Below are positions 45,576-54,348 of a stretch of DNA of 64,000 bases, one piece after another. Numbering within the stretch: position 1 is the stretch's first letter; each line of letters begins with the position of its first letter. The notes below the pieces were generated by a model. That model searched no databases and was not told where the DNA came from. It worked only from the letters and a program-made list of their open reading frames with translations. Made by a program: the position numbers and the translations under genes. The stretch is from Bacteroidota bacterium (GTDB taxonomy: Bacteria; Bacteroidota; Bacteroidia; Chitinophagales; Chitinophagaceae), in the NCBI GenBank assembly GCA_013288945.1, contig JABDAZ010000002.1, forward strand, positions 85,182 to 149,181, in the 5' to 3' direction.

Positions 45576-46511
45576 ATGGCTTCCATCGTTCGGGTTTCTC
45601 ATTTAAGCAAACATTTTAGTGAAATAAAAGCTGTTGATGATTTATCGTTTACGGTAAACGCAGGAGATATTTATGGATTTCTCGGGCAAAACGGCGCGGG
45701 AAAATCAACCACCATTAGAATGCTGCTTACATTAATAAAACCAACTGACGGACAAATTGAGATATTCGGAATGAATTTGCAAACACAACGCAAAGAAATT
45801 TTGAAACAAGTTGGTGCAGTAATTGAAAGGCCGGATTTATATAAATACTTAACTGGTTTTGAAAACATTTCCATGTTTGCAAAAATGAGTGGCGAAAAAA
45901 TTTCGAAAAAAAAATTGATGCAGCAATTAGAACAAGTCGGGCTTGCAGAAAGAGCATTTAGCAAAGTGCAAACTTATTCGCTCGGAATGAAACAACGTTT
46001 GGGAATTGCAATTGCATTAATAAATAATCCGCAACTCGTTATTTTGGATGAACCAACAAACGGGCTTGATCCGCAGGGAATTGCTGATATAAGGAATTTG
46101 ATTTTGCATTTGAGTAAAAATGAAAAGAAAACAGTTATTGTTTCATCACATTTATTAAGCGAAATTGAATTAATCGCAAACCGGATGCTGATTGTTGACA
46201 AAGGAAAAAAAATTGTTGAAGGAACAGTTGATGAATTGTTTGACCCTGCAGAAATGATATTGGAATTGCAAACGGTTAATCATGAAAAAACTTTAGCAAT
46301 TATTAATAATTCGCCCTGGAAAAATTTTTTGCAAAAACAACTGACAGAAATTTTCTTTTTTAAAATGAATAGAAAAGATATCCCAGCATTCAATAATTTT
46401 CTCGTTCATAATGGCGTGGAAGTTTTATCCTTTCAGTCGCGGCATTCTTTAGAAGATTATTTTTTATCATTAACAAGCGCCAACCAGCATGTGGAAACTT
46501 TTACAAATTGA
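45576..46511 (+). CDS. ABC transporter ATP-binding protein (ABC-2 exporter type)
   Basis: 311 residues. Walker A GQNGAGKST at about 36-44, signature YSLGMKQRLGIA, Walker B LVILDEPTNGLDP and the switch His in SSHLLSE are complete. The C-terminal 90 residues are the accessory domain common to DrrA/NosF-like ATPases. It overlaps the permease gene by 23 bp. With the permease and the LolA-like protein it forms a three-gene operon; the cargo is unknown. Confidence 0.94.
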   Translation: MASIVRVSHLSKHFSEIKAVDDLSFTVNAGDIYGFLGQNGAGKSTTIRMLLTLIKPTDGQIEIFGMNLQTQRKEILKQVGAVIERPDLYKYLTGFENISMFAKMSGEKISKKKLMQQLEQVGLAERAFSKVQTYSLGMKQRLGIAIALINNPQLVILDEPTNGLDPQGIADIRNLILHLSKNEKKTVIVSSHLLSEIELIANRMLIVDKGKKIVEGTVDELFDPAEMILELQTVNHEKTLAIINNSPWKNFLQKQLTEIFFFKMNRKDIPAFNNFLVHNGVEVLSFQSRHSLEDYFLSLTSANQHVETFTN

Positions 46512-47370
46512 ATTGTTTAAAATATTCAAACGCCCGCGAACGTATATAAGTTTCGGTGCCATCGCAGCGATGATTCTTATTATACAATTAGGATTAAAGT
46601 TTGATGGAAAATCTTATTTGCAATTATTAATGAGCGGCATTTCAGATTCTTTTTATGTGCCGTATGAAATGATTTTAAATGGATATCTCGTTGCTTTTGT
46701 AATTCTCAACACATTATTAATACAGGTTCCTTTACTCATCGCATTGGTTGCTGGTGATGCAATTGCCGGCGAAGCAAACATGGGCACACTGCGGCTTTTG
46801 GTAACAAGGCCGGTAAGCCGCACGCAATTAATGCTGGCAAAATTTGCAGCGTCAGTAATTTATACCGTGCTGTTATTATTATGGATGGCATTGCTCGCAT
46901 TGTTTTTAAGCATGTTATTTTTTGGAACAAATGATATGATAATTGCACGCAATGATGTGATGGAACAAATAAGCCGCAACGATATTATGTGGCGTTACAT
47001 TTGTGCATTTGGTTATGCGTCTGTTGCATTAAGCACAGTTGCCGCGCTTGCATTTTTATTATCTGTTTTTGCAGAAAATTCTATCGGCCCGATTGTATCA
47101 ACAATTAGTATTGTAATTGTATTAACCATTTTATCTGAAATGAAAATCCCTTTGTATGATAATACGGTGAAGCCATATTTATTTACGTCACACATGCTTG
47201 CATGGAAGGGATTTTTTTATTCTAAAGCAAATAATGACGGGCAAACGATAAAAGGTTCTATAGAAAATTTGCCGGCAATTTTGCGCAGCCTTGGTGTGTT
47301 ATTAACGTACATATTTTTGTTTGTTGCTTCAGCCATTTTCGTTTTTAATAAAAAAGATATTCTTAGTTAA
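46489..47370 (+). CDS. ABC-2 type permease (NosY-like)
   Basis: 293 residues with about six membrane helices. The N-terminal KLLQIELFKIFKRPRTYISF and the GDAIAGEANMGTLRLLVTRPVSR segment are typical of ABC-2 permeases, the latter being the coupling helix region that contacts the ATPase. The start inside the ATPase gene supports a tight pair. Confidence 0.92.
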   Translation: MWKLLQIELFKIFKRPRTYISFGAIAAMILIIQLGLKFDGKSYLQLLMSGISDSFYVPYEMILNGYLVAFVILNTLLIQVPLLIALVAGDAIAGEANMGTLRLLVTRPVSRTQLMLAKFAASVIYTVLLLLWMALLALFLSMLFFGTNDMIIARNDVMEQISRNDIMWRYICAFGYASVALSTVAALAFLLSVFAENSIGPIVSTISIVIVLTILSEMKIPLYDNTVKPYLFTSHMLAWKGFFYSKANNDGQTIKGSIENLPAILRSLGVLLTYIFLFVASAIFVFNKKDILS

Positions 47371-47385
47371 ACTGGTAAAAAATTT

Positions 47386-48078
47386 ATGGTGAATAGAAAA
47401 TTGTTTTTATTAATAAGTTTCATTTTTTTATCGTTGCAAAATTTTGCGCAGGATGCAACTGCATTGGTGCAAAAAGTAAAAGCGAAATTGGATCAGGTAA
47501 ATAATTATGAAGCTGCAGGCATTATGAAAACGAATGTGAGTTTTTTAAAAGTACCCGAAGCGCAGGTGACTGTGTATTTTAAAAAGCCGGATAAATTAAA
47601 AATAAAAAATGATCACGGCATATCATTAGTGCCGAAAGGCGCTGTGAGCATCAGTTTGAACAATTTATTAAAAGGAAGTTTTACTGCACTCGATGCAGGA
47701 AATGAAATGATTGATAATAAAAAAATAAGGATAATAAAATTATTACCGGTTGATGAAAATGCAGATATCGTTCTTTCAACTTTATATATTGATGAAACCA
47801 GTTTATTAATAGTGAAAGCAAAAACAACAACGCGTGAAAGCGGCAGTTATGAAGTAGAAATGTATTATGGAAAATATGCAAGCTATGCGTTGCCCGATAA
47901 AGTCGTTTTTACTTTCAACACAAAAGATTACAAACTGCCAAAAGGAATAACGTTTGATTATGATGATGGAAGCAAAAAGAAAACAGAAAACTCCGTTAAT
48001 AATACAAAGGGAAAAGTAGAAATTAATTATTCATCGTACATCATTAATAAAGGCTTGCCCGATTCTGTCTTTCAATAG
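47386..48078 (+). CDS. LolA-like outer-membrane lipoprotein carrier family protein
   Basis: 230 residues with a signal peptide (to about FAQ, residue 22). The mature part shows the LolA/LolB half-barrel pattern: ATALVQKVKAKLDQVNNYEA, then VYFKKPDKLKIKN and paired strands ending KVEINYSSYIINKGLPDSVF. It follows the ABC permease by 15 bp, so it is probably the periplasmic partner of this exporter rather than the housekeeping LolA. Confidence 0.8.
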   Translation: MVNRKLFLLISFIFLSLQNFAQDATALVQKVKAKLDQVNNYEAAGIMKTNVSFLKVPEAQVTVYFKKPDKLKIKNDHGISLVPKGAVSISLNNLLKGSFTALDAGNEMIDNKKIRIIKLLPVDENADIVLSTLYIDETSLLIVKAKTTTRESGSYEVEMYYGKYASYALPDKVVFTFNTKDYKLPKGITFDYDDGSKKKTENSVNNTKGKVEINYSSYIINKGLPDSVFQ

Positions 48079-48086
48079 AATATATT

Positions 48087-48190
48087 GAATTTGTTTCTTG
48101 AAAACTTGTTCCTTGCTTCTTGTGCGTTAACCCTTATTTCTTGGATTTTGTTTTTTGTAATTTGGATTTTTAAAATCTTGTGCCTTGAAT
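48087..48190. repeat. Heptamer array ending in TTG (CTTG words)
   Basis: Most of the gap between convergent genes parses into 7-base units: TTTCTTG, TTCCTTG, CTTCTTG, TGCGTTA, ACCCTTA, TTTCTTG, GATTTTG, TTTTTTG, TAATTTG, then TGCCTTG, AATCTTA, with two units of 8 or 9 bases. The pdxA stop codon (48192-48194) begins in the last unit. Confidence 0.75.
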
Positions 48191-48191
48191 C

Positions 48192-49286
48192 TTATCCTTC
48201 ATTTTCTTCAATCGCTTCATCAACAGCATTGCCCATCACAACGGAACCTAATTTTCTTAATGGGTTTTTATGGTTCTCTTTAAATTCTTCTTTTTGATTT
48301 ATAATATCAATGCACGCATAAATAGCTGCGAGAAATGAGGAAGTATCTGCTTTGTTTTTTCCTGCAATATCAAATGCAGTTCCATGGTCCGGCGAAGTTC
48401 TTACGGCATTTAATCCGGCAGTATAATTTACGCCTTCCGTCAGCGCTAAAGATTTAAATGGTATTAATCCCTGATCATGATACATCGCCAACACTGCATC
48501 AAATTTATGATGCTGGCCGCGTGCAAAAAAAGCATCAGCACTGTAAGGGCCAAACACAAGCATATTGTGTTTCGCATCTTTAATAGCGGGCTTAATTATT
48601 TCTTCATCTTCTTTGCCAATTAATCCTTCATCGCCCGCGTGCGGGTTTAATCCGAGCACTGCAATTTTTGGTTTATCAATACCAAAATCTTTTGCCAAAC
48701 TTTCTTTTAAAATATTCAGTTTCGATAAAATATTTTCACGCGTTATATGTTTTGAAACTTCACTTACAGGGATATGTTCGGTAACCAAACCCACACGAAA
48801 ATTTCCCGCAACCATCAGCATTAATACATCTTTTGCACCAAAAGCATTTTTTAAATAAGGCGTGTGGCCGGTAAAATTAAATTGTTCTGATTGCGTATTT
48901 TTTTTATGAATCGGCGCAGTTACCAATCCTTGAATACTTTTATTTTTCAACGCTTCAACCGCAGCTATTAATGATTTTACGGCATAGCTGCCACCGGTTT
49001 CTGTGAGTTGACCTGGATTAATTGCAACTTCTTCTTCCCAGCAATTATAAACGTTCACTTGCTTATGTGCGATGCGGTTAAAATCTTTATTACTTTGATA
49101 ATTAAAATTTACTTCCGGGATAGATTTGCGGTAAAAATTAATAACCTTGTTTGAAGCAAAAACAACTGGCGTGCACAATTCAAGCACACGCACATCAGAA
49201 AAGGTTTTAATAATAAGTTCTGCACCAATTCCATTAATGTCACCAATTGAAATACCAATTACCGGTTTATTTTGTGTAAGGCTCAT
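48192..49286 (-). CDS. pdxA: 4-hydroxythreonine-4-phosphate dehydrogenase
   Basis: A 364-residue enzyme of the DXP-dependent vitamin B6 pathway. Metal-binding histidines lie in FTGHTPYLK, GLNPHAGDEG and MYHDQGLIPFK, and the NAD region is NYTAGLNAVRTSPDHGTA. It begins KPVIGISIGDINGIG. dxs at 36.6 kb supplies the DXP precursor. It is convergent with the LolA-like gene and divergent from rsmA. Confidence 0.95.
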   Translation of the reverse strand: MSLTQNKPVIGISIGDINGIGAELIIKTFSDVRVLELCTPVVFASNKVINFYRKSIPEVNFNYQSNKDFNRIAHKQVNVYNCWEEEVAINPGQLTETGGSYAVKSLIAAVEALKNKSIQGLVTAPIHKKNTQSEQFNFTGHTPYLKNAFGAKDVLMLMVAGNFRVGLVTEHIPVSEVSKHITRENILSKLNILKESLAKDFGIDKPKIAVLGLNPHAGDEGLIGKEDEEIIKPAIKDAKHNMLVFGPYSADAFFARGQHHKFDAVLAMYHDQGLIPFKSLALTEGVNYTAGLNAVRTSPDHGTAFDIAGKNKADTSSFLAAIYACIDIINQKEEFKENHKNPLRKLGSVVMGNAVDEAIEENEG

Positions 49287-49337
49287 GTTTGATTTTTTGC
49301 AGGGTAAATGTACAGTTTATCTCTGATAAGTTTGCAG

Positions 49338-49503
49338 GTTGATGTTGAAGTTGACGGTTGACAGATGACCATTGAAGAACTTGTTATTAGCTGTTTGATT
49401 CATTTAATAATTACAGAAAATTTTCATCAGCCAACTAATATTACTTTTGCAAACGTTATTAATATCAAATTCAGTCAACGGTCATCTGTCAACGGTCAAT
49501 TTT
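49338..49503. repeat. Widely spaced heptamer-phased inverted repeat enclosing the rsmA promoter
   Basis: The left arm (49338-49377) has GTTGACG, GTTGACA, GATGACC, ATTGAAG. The right arm (49472-49503), on the minus strand, has ATTGACC, GTTGACA, GATGACC, GTTGACT. Around 95 bp between them contains the rsmA -7 element and no gene. Confidence 0.82.
49442..49449 (+). promoter_or_regulatory. -7 promoter element TACTTTTG for rsmA
   Basis: TACTTTTG followed by C fits TAnnTTTG, 82 bp upstream of the rsmA ATG. The right arm of the heptamer repeat would be in the leader RNA. Confidence 0.6.
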
Positions 49504-49530
49504 TTTAAGCTTTTCATACATGCAACAAAA

Positions 49531-50283
49531 ATGTTTACATTAAAAAAATCTCTCGGCCAGCATTTTTTAAAAGATGAAAATATATGCCGCAAAATAATTG
49601 CAAGCCTGCAGGAAAATTCGTTTCAGCAATTGCTGGAAGTTGGCCCTGGCGGCGGCGCGCTTACAAAATTTTTAGTTGAGATTAATAACATAAATTTTAA
49701 AGCTGTTGAAGTTGATGATGAAAAAGTAGAATATTTAATTAAAACGTATCCATCATTAAAAGATAAAATTATTCATCAAAGTTTTTTGGATATTGAAAAA
49801 CCATTTGAAGGAAATTTTACAGTGGTTGGAAATTTTCCGTACAATATTTCTTCACAAATTGTTTTTAAAATATTAGATTGGAAAGATGATGTGGAATGCA
49901 TGATTGGTATGTTTCAAAAAGAAGTGGCGATGCGCATTGCGGCTAAAGAAGGAAGCAAAGTATACGGAGTAATAAGCGTGCTGGTGCAGGCTTTTTATAG
50001 CGTTGAATATTTATTTGAAGTGAATGAACAAAGTTTTAATCCGCCGCCAAAAGTAAAAAGTGCTGTGATAAGATTAATGCCGCAGCAGGATAAATTATTA
50101 ATGAAAAGTGAACGTAATTTTTTTGTGTTGGTAAAAACTGCATTTAATCAACGAAGAAAAATGTTGCGCAATGCCGTTAAAAGTTTGTTTGATGAAACCA
50201 CATTACAAGATCCGATTTTTAATAAACGCGCGGAACAATTAACAGTGGCTGATTTTGCGCAGCTTACTTTTAAAATGCTGTAA
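49531..50283 (+). CDS. rsmA: 16S rRNA (adenine1518/1519-N6) dimethyltransferase
   Basis: A 250-residue KsgA-type enzyme. It begins MFTLKKSLGQHFLKDENICR, followed by the SAM motif LLEVGPGGGALTKFL and the catalytic VVGNFPYNISSQI. The C-terminal domain has FNPPPKVKSAVIRL and FNQRRKMLRNA. The start at 49531 is chosen; the longer frame from 49447 would translate the repeat arm. A dehydrogenase gene follows 18 bp later. Confidence 0.96.
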   Translation: MFTLKKSLGQHFLKDENICRKIIASLQENSFQQLLEVGPGGGALTKFLVEINNINFKAVEVDDEKVEYLIKTYPSLKDKIIHQSFLDIEKPFEGNFTVVGNFPYNISSQIVFKILDWKDDVECMIGMFQKEVAMRIAAKEGSKVYGVISVLVQAFYSVEYLFEVNEQSFNPPPKVKSAVIRLMPQQDKLLMKSERNFFVLVKTAFNQRRKMLRNAVKSLFDETTLQDPIFNKRAEQLTVADFAQLTFKML

Positions 50284-50301
50284 ATTTTATAAAGATTATT
50301 A

Positions 50302-51234
50302 ATGATGAAGAAAGTTATTATTACTGCAAAAGTTCACGATTATTTGATTGAACGGTTAACAAGAAATGGTTTTGAAATTATTTATCTGCCACAAATTTCT
50401 TACGAAGATTTGGGAAATGAAATTGCAGATGCAGAAGGTTTGATAGTAACCACAAGATTAAAAATTGATAAAGCAATAATTGATAAAGCTCCGAAACTCA
50501 AATGGATTGGGCGTTTGGGAAGCGGCATGGAATTAATAGATGTTGCTTACGCAGAAACAAAAAACATACAATGCGAAAGCAGCCCGGAAGGAAACCGCAA
50601 TGCAGTTGGCGAACATGTGCTTGGCATGTTATTGAATTTGATGAATAAAATTTTATTAAGCAATAATGAAATTAAAGATGGCAAATGGATTCGTGATGCG
50701 AACAGGGGAATGGAACTTACAGGAAAAACAATTGGCATTATTGGTTTCGGAAATGCAGGTTCTGCGTTTACAAAATTATTAACGCCGTTTGATGTAACGG
50801 TGCTTGCGTACGATAAATATAAATTTGATTTTGCCAAAGGAATTGTGCGCGAAGCAAACCTGGAACAAATCGGCAGATATGCTGATGCAATAAGTTTTCA
50901 TGTGCCATTAACGGATGAAACATTGCACATGGCGAATGATGATTTTTTTAATTCACTGGAAAGAAAACCTTTTTTTATTAATGCCTCGCGTGGCAAAGTG
51001 CATGATACGTCGGCGATTATTAATGCGTTGAAGAATGAAAAAATTTCCGGCGTTGCGCTGGATGTTTTGGAAAATGAAAAATTAGAAACTTATACAACAG
51101 AAGAAAAAGAACAACTGGATTGGTTGCTCGCGCAACCGAATGTTATTATAACGCCGCACATTGCCGGTTACAGTCATGAAGCATTTTATAAAATGGCAAA
51201 AGTGGTGTTGGATAAATTGAAAATTGGAATATGA
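50302..51234 (+). CDS. D-isomer-specific 2-hydroxyacid dehydrogenase
   Basis: 310 residues of the SerA/GyaR type. The NAD motif is [13 protein letters not shown] near 145-157, catalytic Arg in [14 protein letters not shown], and the Glu-His pair ends with [12 protein letters not shown]. No ACT regulatory domain, so it need not be the serine-pathway PGDH. The substrate is not predictable. It is cotranscribed with rsmA and ends at a long hairpin. Confidence 0.9.
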   Translation: MMKKVIITAKVHDYLIERLTRNGFEIIYLPQISYEDLGNEIADAEGLIVTTRLKIDKAIIDKAPKLKWIGRLGSGMELIDVAYAETKNIQCESSPEGNRNAVGEHVLGMLLNLMNKILLSNNEIKDGKWIRDANRGMELTGKTIGIIGFGNAGSAFTKLLTPFDVTVLAYDKYKFDFAKGIVREANLEQIGRYADAISFHVPLTDETLHMANDDFFNSLERKPFFINASRGKVHDTSAIINALKNEKISGVALDVLENEKLETYTTEEKEQLDWLLAQPNVIITPHIAGYSHEAFYKMAKVVLDKLKIGI

Positions 51235-51242
51235 TTATTAAT

Positions 51243-51285
51243 CTATCTTCTTGAAAAAACCTTGAAGGTTTTACAAGAAGATAAA
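51243..51285 (+). terminator. Long terminator hairpin with AACCTT core
   Basis: TATCTTCTTG plus AAAACCTT pairs with AAGGTTTT plus CAAGAAGATA (about 18 bp), followed by AAAATTTTT. A second palindrome-like AAACCCTCAAGGTTT occurs at 51305-51319. The rest of the 335-bp gap to greA holds repeat R4 and the greA promoter. Confidence 0.85.
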
Positions 51286-51368
51286 ATTTTTCAGAGACTG
51301 TTTAAACCCTCAAGGTTTATTCGGCGCGGAAAATTTAAAGGTTTAGTTGGAGATGCTCCTCATCAAAT

Positions 51369-51420
51369 GCTGAATTAAAATCCGCTGTACAAGAGTGCGA
51401 CGCCAATAAAGCTGAATACA
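51369..51420 (+). repeat. Dispersed ~50-bp repeat, copy R4
   Basis: GCTGAATTAAAATCC, then GTACAAGAGTGCGACGC and CAATAAAGCTGAATAC. It is 37 kb from the three other copies, so the family is not confined to the hem region. Confidence 0.8.
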
Positions 51421-51465
51421 GGTTTACTGCCGGGTTAATAAAATTTCTGATAAAAACCATTAACT

Positions 51466-51493
51466 TTTGTTATTCCAAAAATTTCTATCTTTG
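51466..51493 (+). promoter_or_regulatory. Promoter of greA
   Basis: TTTG at 51466-51469, 16-bp spacer, TATCTTTG at 51486-51493. Transcription should start near 51500, immediately before a strong hairpin. Confidence 0.75.
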
Positions 51494-51504
51494 TAAAAAT
51501 AGTG

Positions 51505-51540
51505 CAACGCTTCGGGCTCCGGGGCGTTGTATTTTTTTCT
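51505..51540 (+). terminator. Terminator-like hairpin in the greA leader
   Basis: CAACGCTTCGG GCT CCGGGGCGTTG forms an 11-bp GC-rich stem (two G-U pairs), followed by TATTTTTTTC. It lies between the greA promoter and the greA start, so it could terminate most transcripts early. Below it, AGGAGG at 51560-51565 is a genuine Shine-Dalgarno sequence, rare in this window. Confidence 0.7.
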
Positions 51541-51569
51541 TTTTAATAACCGAAGTAAAAGGAGGAGTT

Positions 51570-52043
51570 ATGAGTGGGATTTCTTACTACACAAAAGATG
51601 TGTTGGAACAATTAAAGGCGGAGTTGCATAAAATGAAAACGGTTGACAGAACCGCTGCATCCCGCGCCATTGCTGAAGCGCGTGAGAAAGGCGACTTGCG
51701 CGAGAACGCAGAATATGATGCTGCGAAAGAAGCGCAAGGTTTGCTGGAAGCGAAAATTTCGCGGCTTGAAGGTGAGCTGAGCAATGCAAGAGCCATGGAT
51801 GAATCGACGATTGATACATCGAAAGCATCTATATTAACGAAGGTGACTGTTACGAATTTGAACACAAAAAAACAAGTGACTTACCATTTGGTTTCTGAAA
51901 AAGAAGCCGATTTGAAAGTGGGCAAAATATCTGTGAACTCGCCGATTGGTAAAGGTTTGCTTGGCCGGCAGATTGGTGAAATTGCGGAAGTAAATGTGCC
52001 AGCCGGCGTTATAAAATTTAAAGTAGAAAAAATTACTGCATAG
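51570..52043 (+). CDS. greA: Transcription elongation factor GreA
   Basis: A 157-residue cleavage factor that rescues backtracked RNA polymerase. An N-terminal coiled coil of about 75 residues carries the acidic tip GDLRENAEYDAAKE; the C-terminal FKBP-like domain includes the SPIGKGLLGRQIGE loop. The start is fixed by the GGAGG five bases upstream. A GC-rich hairpin in its leader suggests attenuation. Confidence 0.97.
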   Translation: MSGISYYTKDVLEQLKAELHKMKTVDRTAASRAIAEAREKGDLRENAEYDAAKEAQGLLEAKISRLEGELSNARAMDESTIDTSKASILTKVTVTNLNTKKQVTYHLVSEKEADLKVGKISVNSPIGKGLLGRQIGEIAEVNVPAGVIKFKVEKITA

Positions 52044-52061
52044 AAATTTTTATTAATAAAC

Positions 52062-52109
52062 ATCCTGCATTTGAAAACGATTTGTGTTTTTATTTGCAGG
52101 ATTTTTTTA
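52062..52109 (+). terminator. Terminator after greA
   Basis: ATCCTGCA pairs with TGCAGGAT across a 25-base loop that can also form AAAAC/GTTTT; a T-run follows. Confidence 0.8.
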
Positions 52110-52119
52110 TTTTGTGTCC

Positions 52120-52512
52120 ATGACTATTTTTTCAAAAATTATTGCAGGAGAAATACCAAGTTATAAAATTGCAGAAGATGAAAACTTTTATGCATTCCTG
52201 GATATTTTTCCATTGTGTGAAGGGCATACATTAATAGTTCCAAAAAATGAAACGGACAAATTTTTTGATTTGGACGAAAAATATTTAGCGAAAATATTAG
52301 TGTTTGCGAAACCCATTGCTAAAGCAATTGAAAAAGCATTTGACTGTAACCGTTGCGGCATCTCAGTTGTAGGGCTTGAAGTTCCGCACGCGCATTTGCA
52401 TTTGGTTCCTGTTAATCATGCTGATGATTTAAATTTTACACGCGGAAAACTAAAATTAACTCCGGAACAATTGAAAGCTGCTCAACAAAAAATATTGCAG
52501 GAACTTGCTTAA
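52120..52512 (+). CDS. HIT-family nucleotide hydrolase/transferase
   Basis: A 130-residue Hint-like protein from the ATG at 52120 (MTIFSKIIAGEIPSYK). The active-site triad HAHLHLVPV (H-x-H-x-H-x-x) is complete, with EGHTLIVPK upstream. These proteins hydrolyse nucleotide phosphoramidates or dinucleoside polyphosphates. The longer frame from 52084 would read through the greA terminator and is rejected. Confidence 0.93.
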   Translation: MTIFSKIIAGEIPSYKIAEDENFYAFLDIFPLCEGHTLIVPKNETDKFFDLDEKYLAKILVFAKPIAKAIEKAFDCNRCGISVVGLEVPHAHLHLVPVNHADDLNFTRGKLKLTPEQLKAAQQKILQELA

Positions 52513-52537
52513 TTTAAGTGCGTAATATTTTTTTTGC

Positions 52538-53956
52538 ATGAATAAAAAAGCAGCCGTTGTTTTTTACTTATTAATCATCCTGATATTTGGCGCGGCTATT
52601 TATAATATTATTGAACGCGGCCATGCGCTTGAAAAAACTTCTACTCATTTTGTAAAAGCAAGTTCATCTTCCCCAGATAATTTTCAATTATTTTCGGAAT
52701 CATTGCATAATAATTTTTTGCATCCGCTGCCGGTTTTATTAATGCAGATAATTGTGATTGTTATTACTGCACGTTTGTTCGGTTTTTTATTTAATAAAAT
52801 AAATCAACCTGCGGTAATTGGTGAAATCGTTGCTGGTATTGTACTTGGGCCTTCGGTGATTGGATTATTTTTTCCGCAATTTTCTCATTTTGTTTTTCCT
52901 GTTTCATCATTGGGCAATTTGCAATTTCTTAGCCAGGTTGGTTTGGTGTTGTTCATGTTTGTTATTGGAATGGAGTTGGATCTCAGCGTTGTTGCGAAGC
53001 AGGCTTTTGGCGCAGTTGTAATCAGTCACGCAAGTATTATTATTCCATACACTTTAGGAATGGGCTTAGCATATTTTTTATACGATGCATTTGCACCTGC
53101 AAATATTTCTTTTTTATCATTCGCATTGTTTATGGGCATTGCAATGAGCATCACCGCATTTCCAGTACTGGCGCGGATTATACAGGAGAAAGGATTAACA
53201 AAAACAAAACTCGGCGCACTCGCACTTACATGCGCAGCGGCAGATGATGTAACCGCATGGTGCATACTTGCGGCGGTAATTGCCATTGTAAAAGCAGGTT
53301 CATCTGTGAGTGCATTATATACAATTGGCATTGCAATTTGTTATGTATTAATCATGCTGTTTATTATAAAACCACTTTTAAAAAAATTGGGAAATGAATA
53401 TGTAGAAACTGAAACTGTAAAAAAATCGGTGATGGCTTTTGTGTTTATGCTTTTATTAATCTCTGCCTATGTAACAGAAATTATCGGCATCCATGCATTG
53501 TTCGGTGCATTTCTCGCAGGCGTTGTAATGCCGCCCCAGCTTAACTTTCGCAAGATGATAATTGATAAAATTGAAGATGTAAGTATTGTATTATTGCTTC
53601 CATTATTTTTTGTATTTACAGGTTTGCGTACGCAAATTGGTTTATTAAGCAATGTGCATTTATGGATAACATGCGCATGGATTATTGCAATTGCCGTTGC
53701 AGGAAAATTTGGTGGAAGCGCATTATCAGCAAAAGTTGTTGGACAAAGTTGGAAAGACAGTTTATCCATCGGCGCATTAATGAACACGCGCGGATTGATG
53801 GAATTGATTGTATTAAATATTGGTTATGATCTAGGTATTTTATCGCCGGAAATTTTTGCGATGCTTGTATTAATGGCATTAATCACAACATTTATGACGG
53901 GCCCTGCGCTTGATTTGATTAATAAATTTATGGCGGATAAAAAGAATGATTTATAA
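52538..53956 (+). CDS. Cation:proton antiporter (CPA2 family)
   Basis: 472 residues with about 13 membrane helices. One helix at the N-terminus is followed by a loop of 50 residues, then the CPA2 core: [34 protein letters not shown], and the ion-binding aspartates in [10 protein letters not shown]. No C-terminal TrkA-N domain, so it is the short form. It exchanges Na+ or K+ for H+. Convergent with the pigment cluster. Confidence 0.93.
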   Translation: MNKKAAVVFYLLIILIFGAAIYNIIERGHALEKTSTHFVKASSSSPDNFQLFSESLHNNFLHPLPVLLMQIIVIVITARLFGFLFNKINQPAVIGEIVAGIVLGPSVIGLFFPQFSHFVFPVSSLGNLQFLSQVGLVLFMFVIGMELDLSVVAKQAFGAVVISHASIIIPYTLGMGLAYFLYDAFAPANISFLSFALFMGIAMSITAFPVLARIIQEKGLTKTKLGALALTCAAADDVTAWCILAAVIAIVKAGSSVSALYTIGIAICYVLIMLFIIKPLLKKLGNEYVETETVKKSVMAFVFMLLLISAYVTEIIGIHALFGAFLAGVVMPPQLNFRKMIIDKIEDVSIVLLLPLFFVFTGLRTQIGLLSNVHLWITCAWIIAIAVAGKFGGSALSAKVVGQSWKDSLSIGALMNTRGLMELIVLNIGYDLGILSPEIFAMLVLMALITTFMTGPALDLINKFMADKKNDL

Positions 53957-53959
53957 AAA

Positions 53960-54328
53960 TCATTTTACAATCAGCAACCCTTTAAATTTAAAATAGATAG
54001 TTGAATTATTAAAAAGAGAAGCAATAACACTAATTTTTTTGCTTTCTGCAATTGTATATTTTGCATCAAACTGAATCATTTTATTTTCTTTAGGATTAAT
54101 AACGGTTAGAAATTTCATATGATCTGCGCGCACTAATTTTGTTTCTTTACCAATCACATTTTCCAACACTTCCTTTATCATCTGCATCATGCAAACACCA
54201 GGAACAACGGGCGTTCCGGGAAAATGCCCATTAAAAATTTCATGTGCAGCACTTATTTGCAGCACCGCCTTTGCAACGCCTGGTTCTATATTAATATCAG
54301 TAATTGTAAAAAAATTTCCCTGGAGCAT
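53960..54328 (-). CDS. 3-hydroxyacyl-ACP dehydratase (FabZ-like hot-dog)
   Basis: 122 residues. The active-site motif is NGHFPGTPVVPGVCMMQMI with the catalytic His, as in FabA/FabZ. It lacks the extra N-terminal part of FabZ from fatty acid synthesis. It is the last gene of the minus-strand pigment cluster and should dehydrate the growing polyene chain on the cluster's ACP. The gap to the next gene is 20 bp. Confidence 0.87.
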   Translation of the reverse strand: MLQGNFFTITDINIEPGVAKAVLQISAAHEIFNGHFPGTPVVPGVCMMQMIKEVLENVIGKETKLVRADHMKFLTVINPKENKMIQFDAKYTIAESKKISVIASLFNNSTIYFKFKGLLIVK

Positions 54329-54348
54329 TTTTTAAAATTAGAATAAAA

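Noticed and set aside
48087..48190. A CRISPR-like array
   Set aside because: Units are 7 bases, varied, and without spacers of fixed length; no cas genes in the window.
49447..49530. N-terminal extension of RsmA (MQTLLISNSVNGHLS...)
   Set aside because: It is encoded by the heptamer repeat and begins inside the promoter element.
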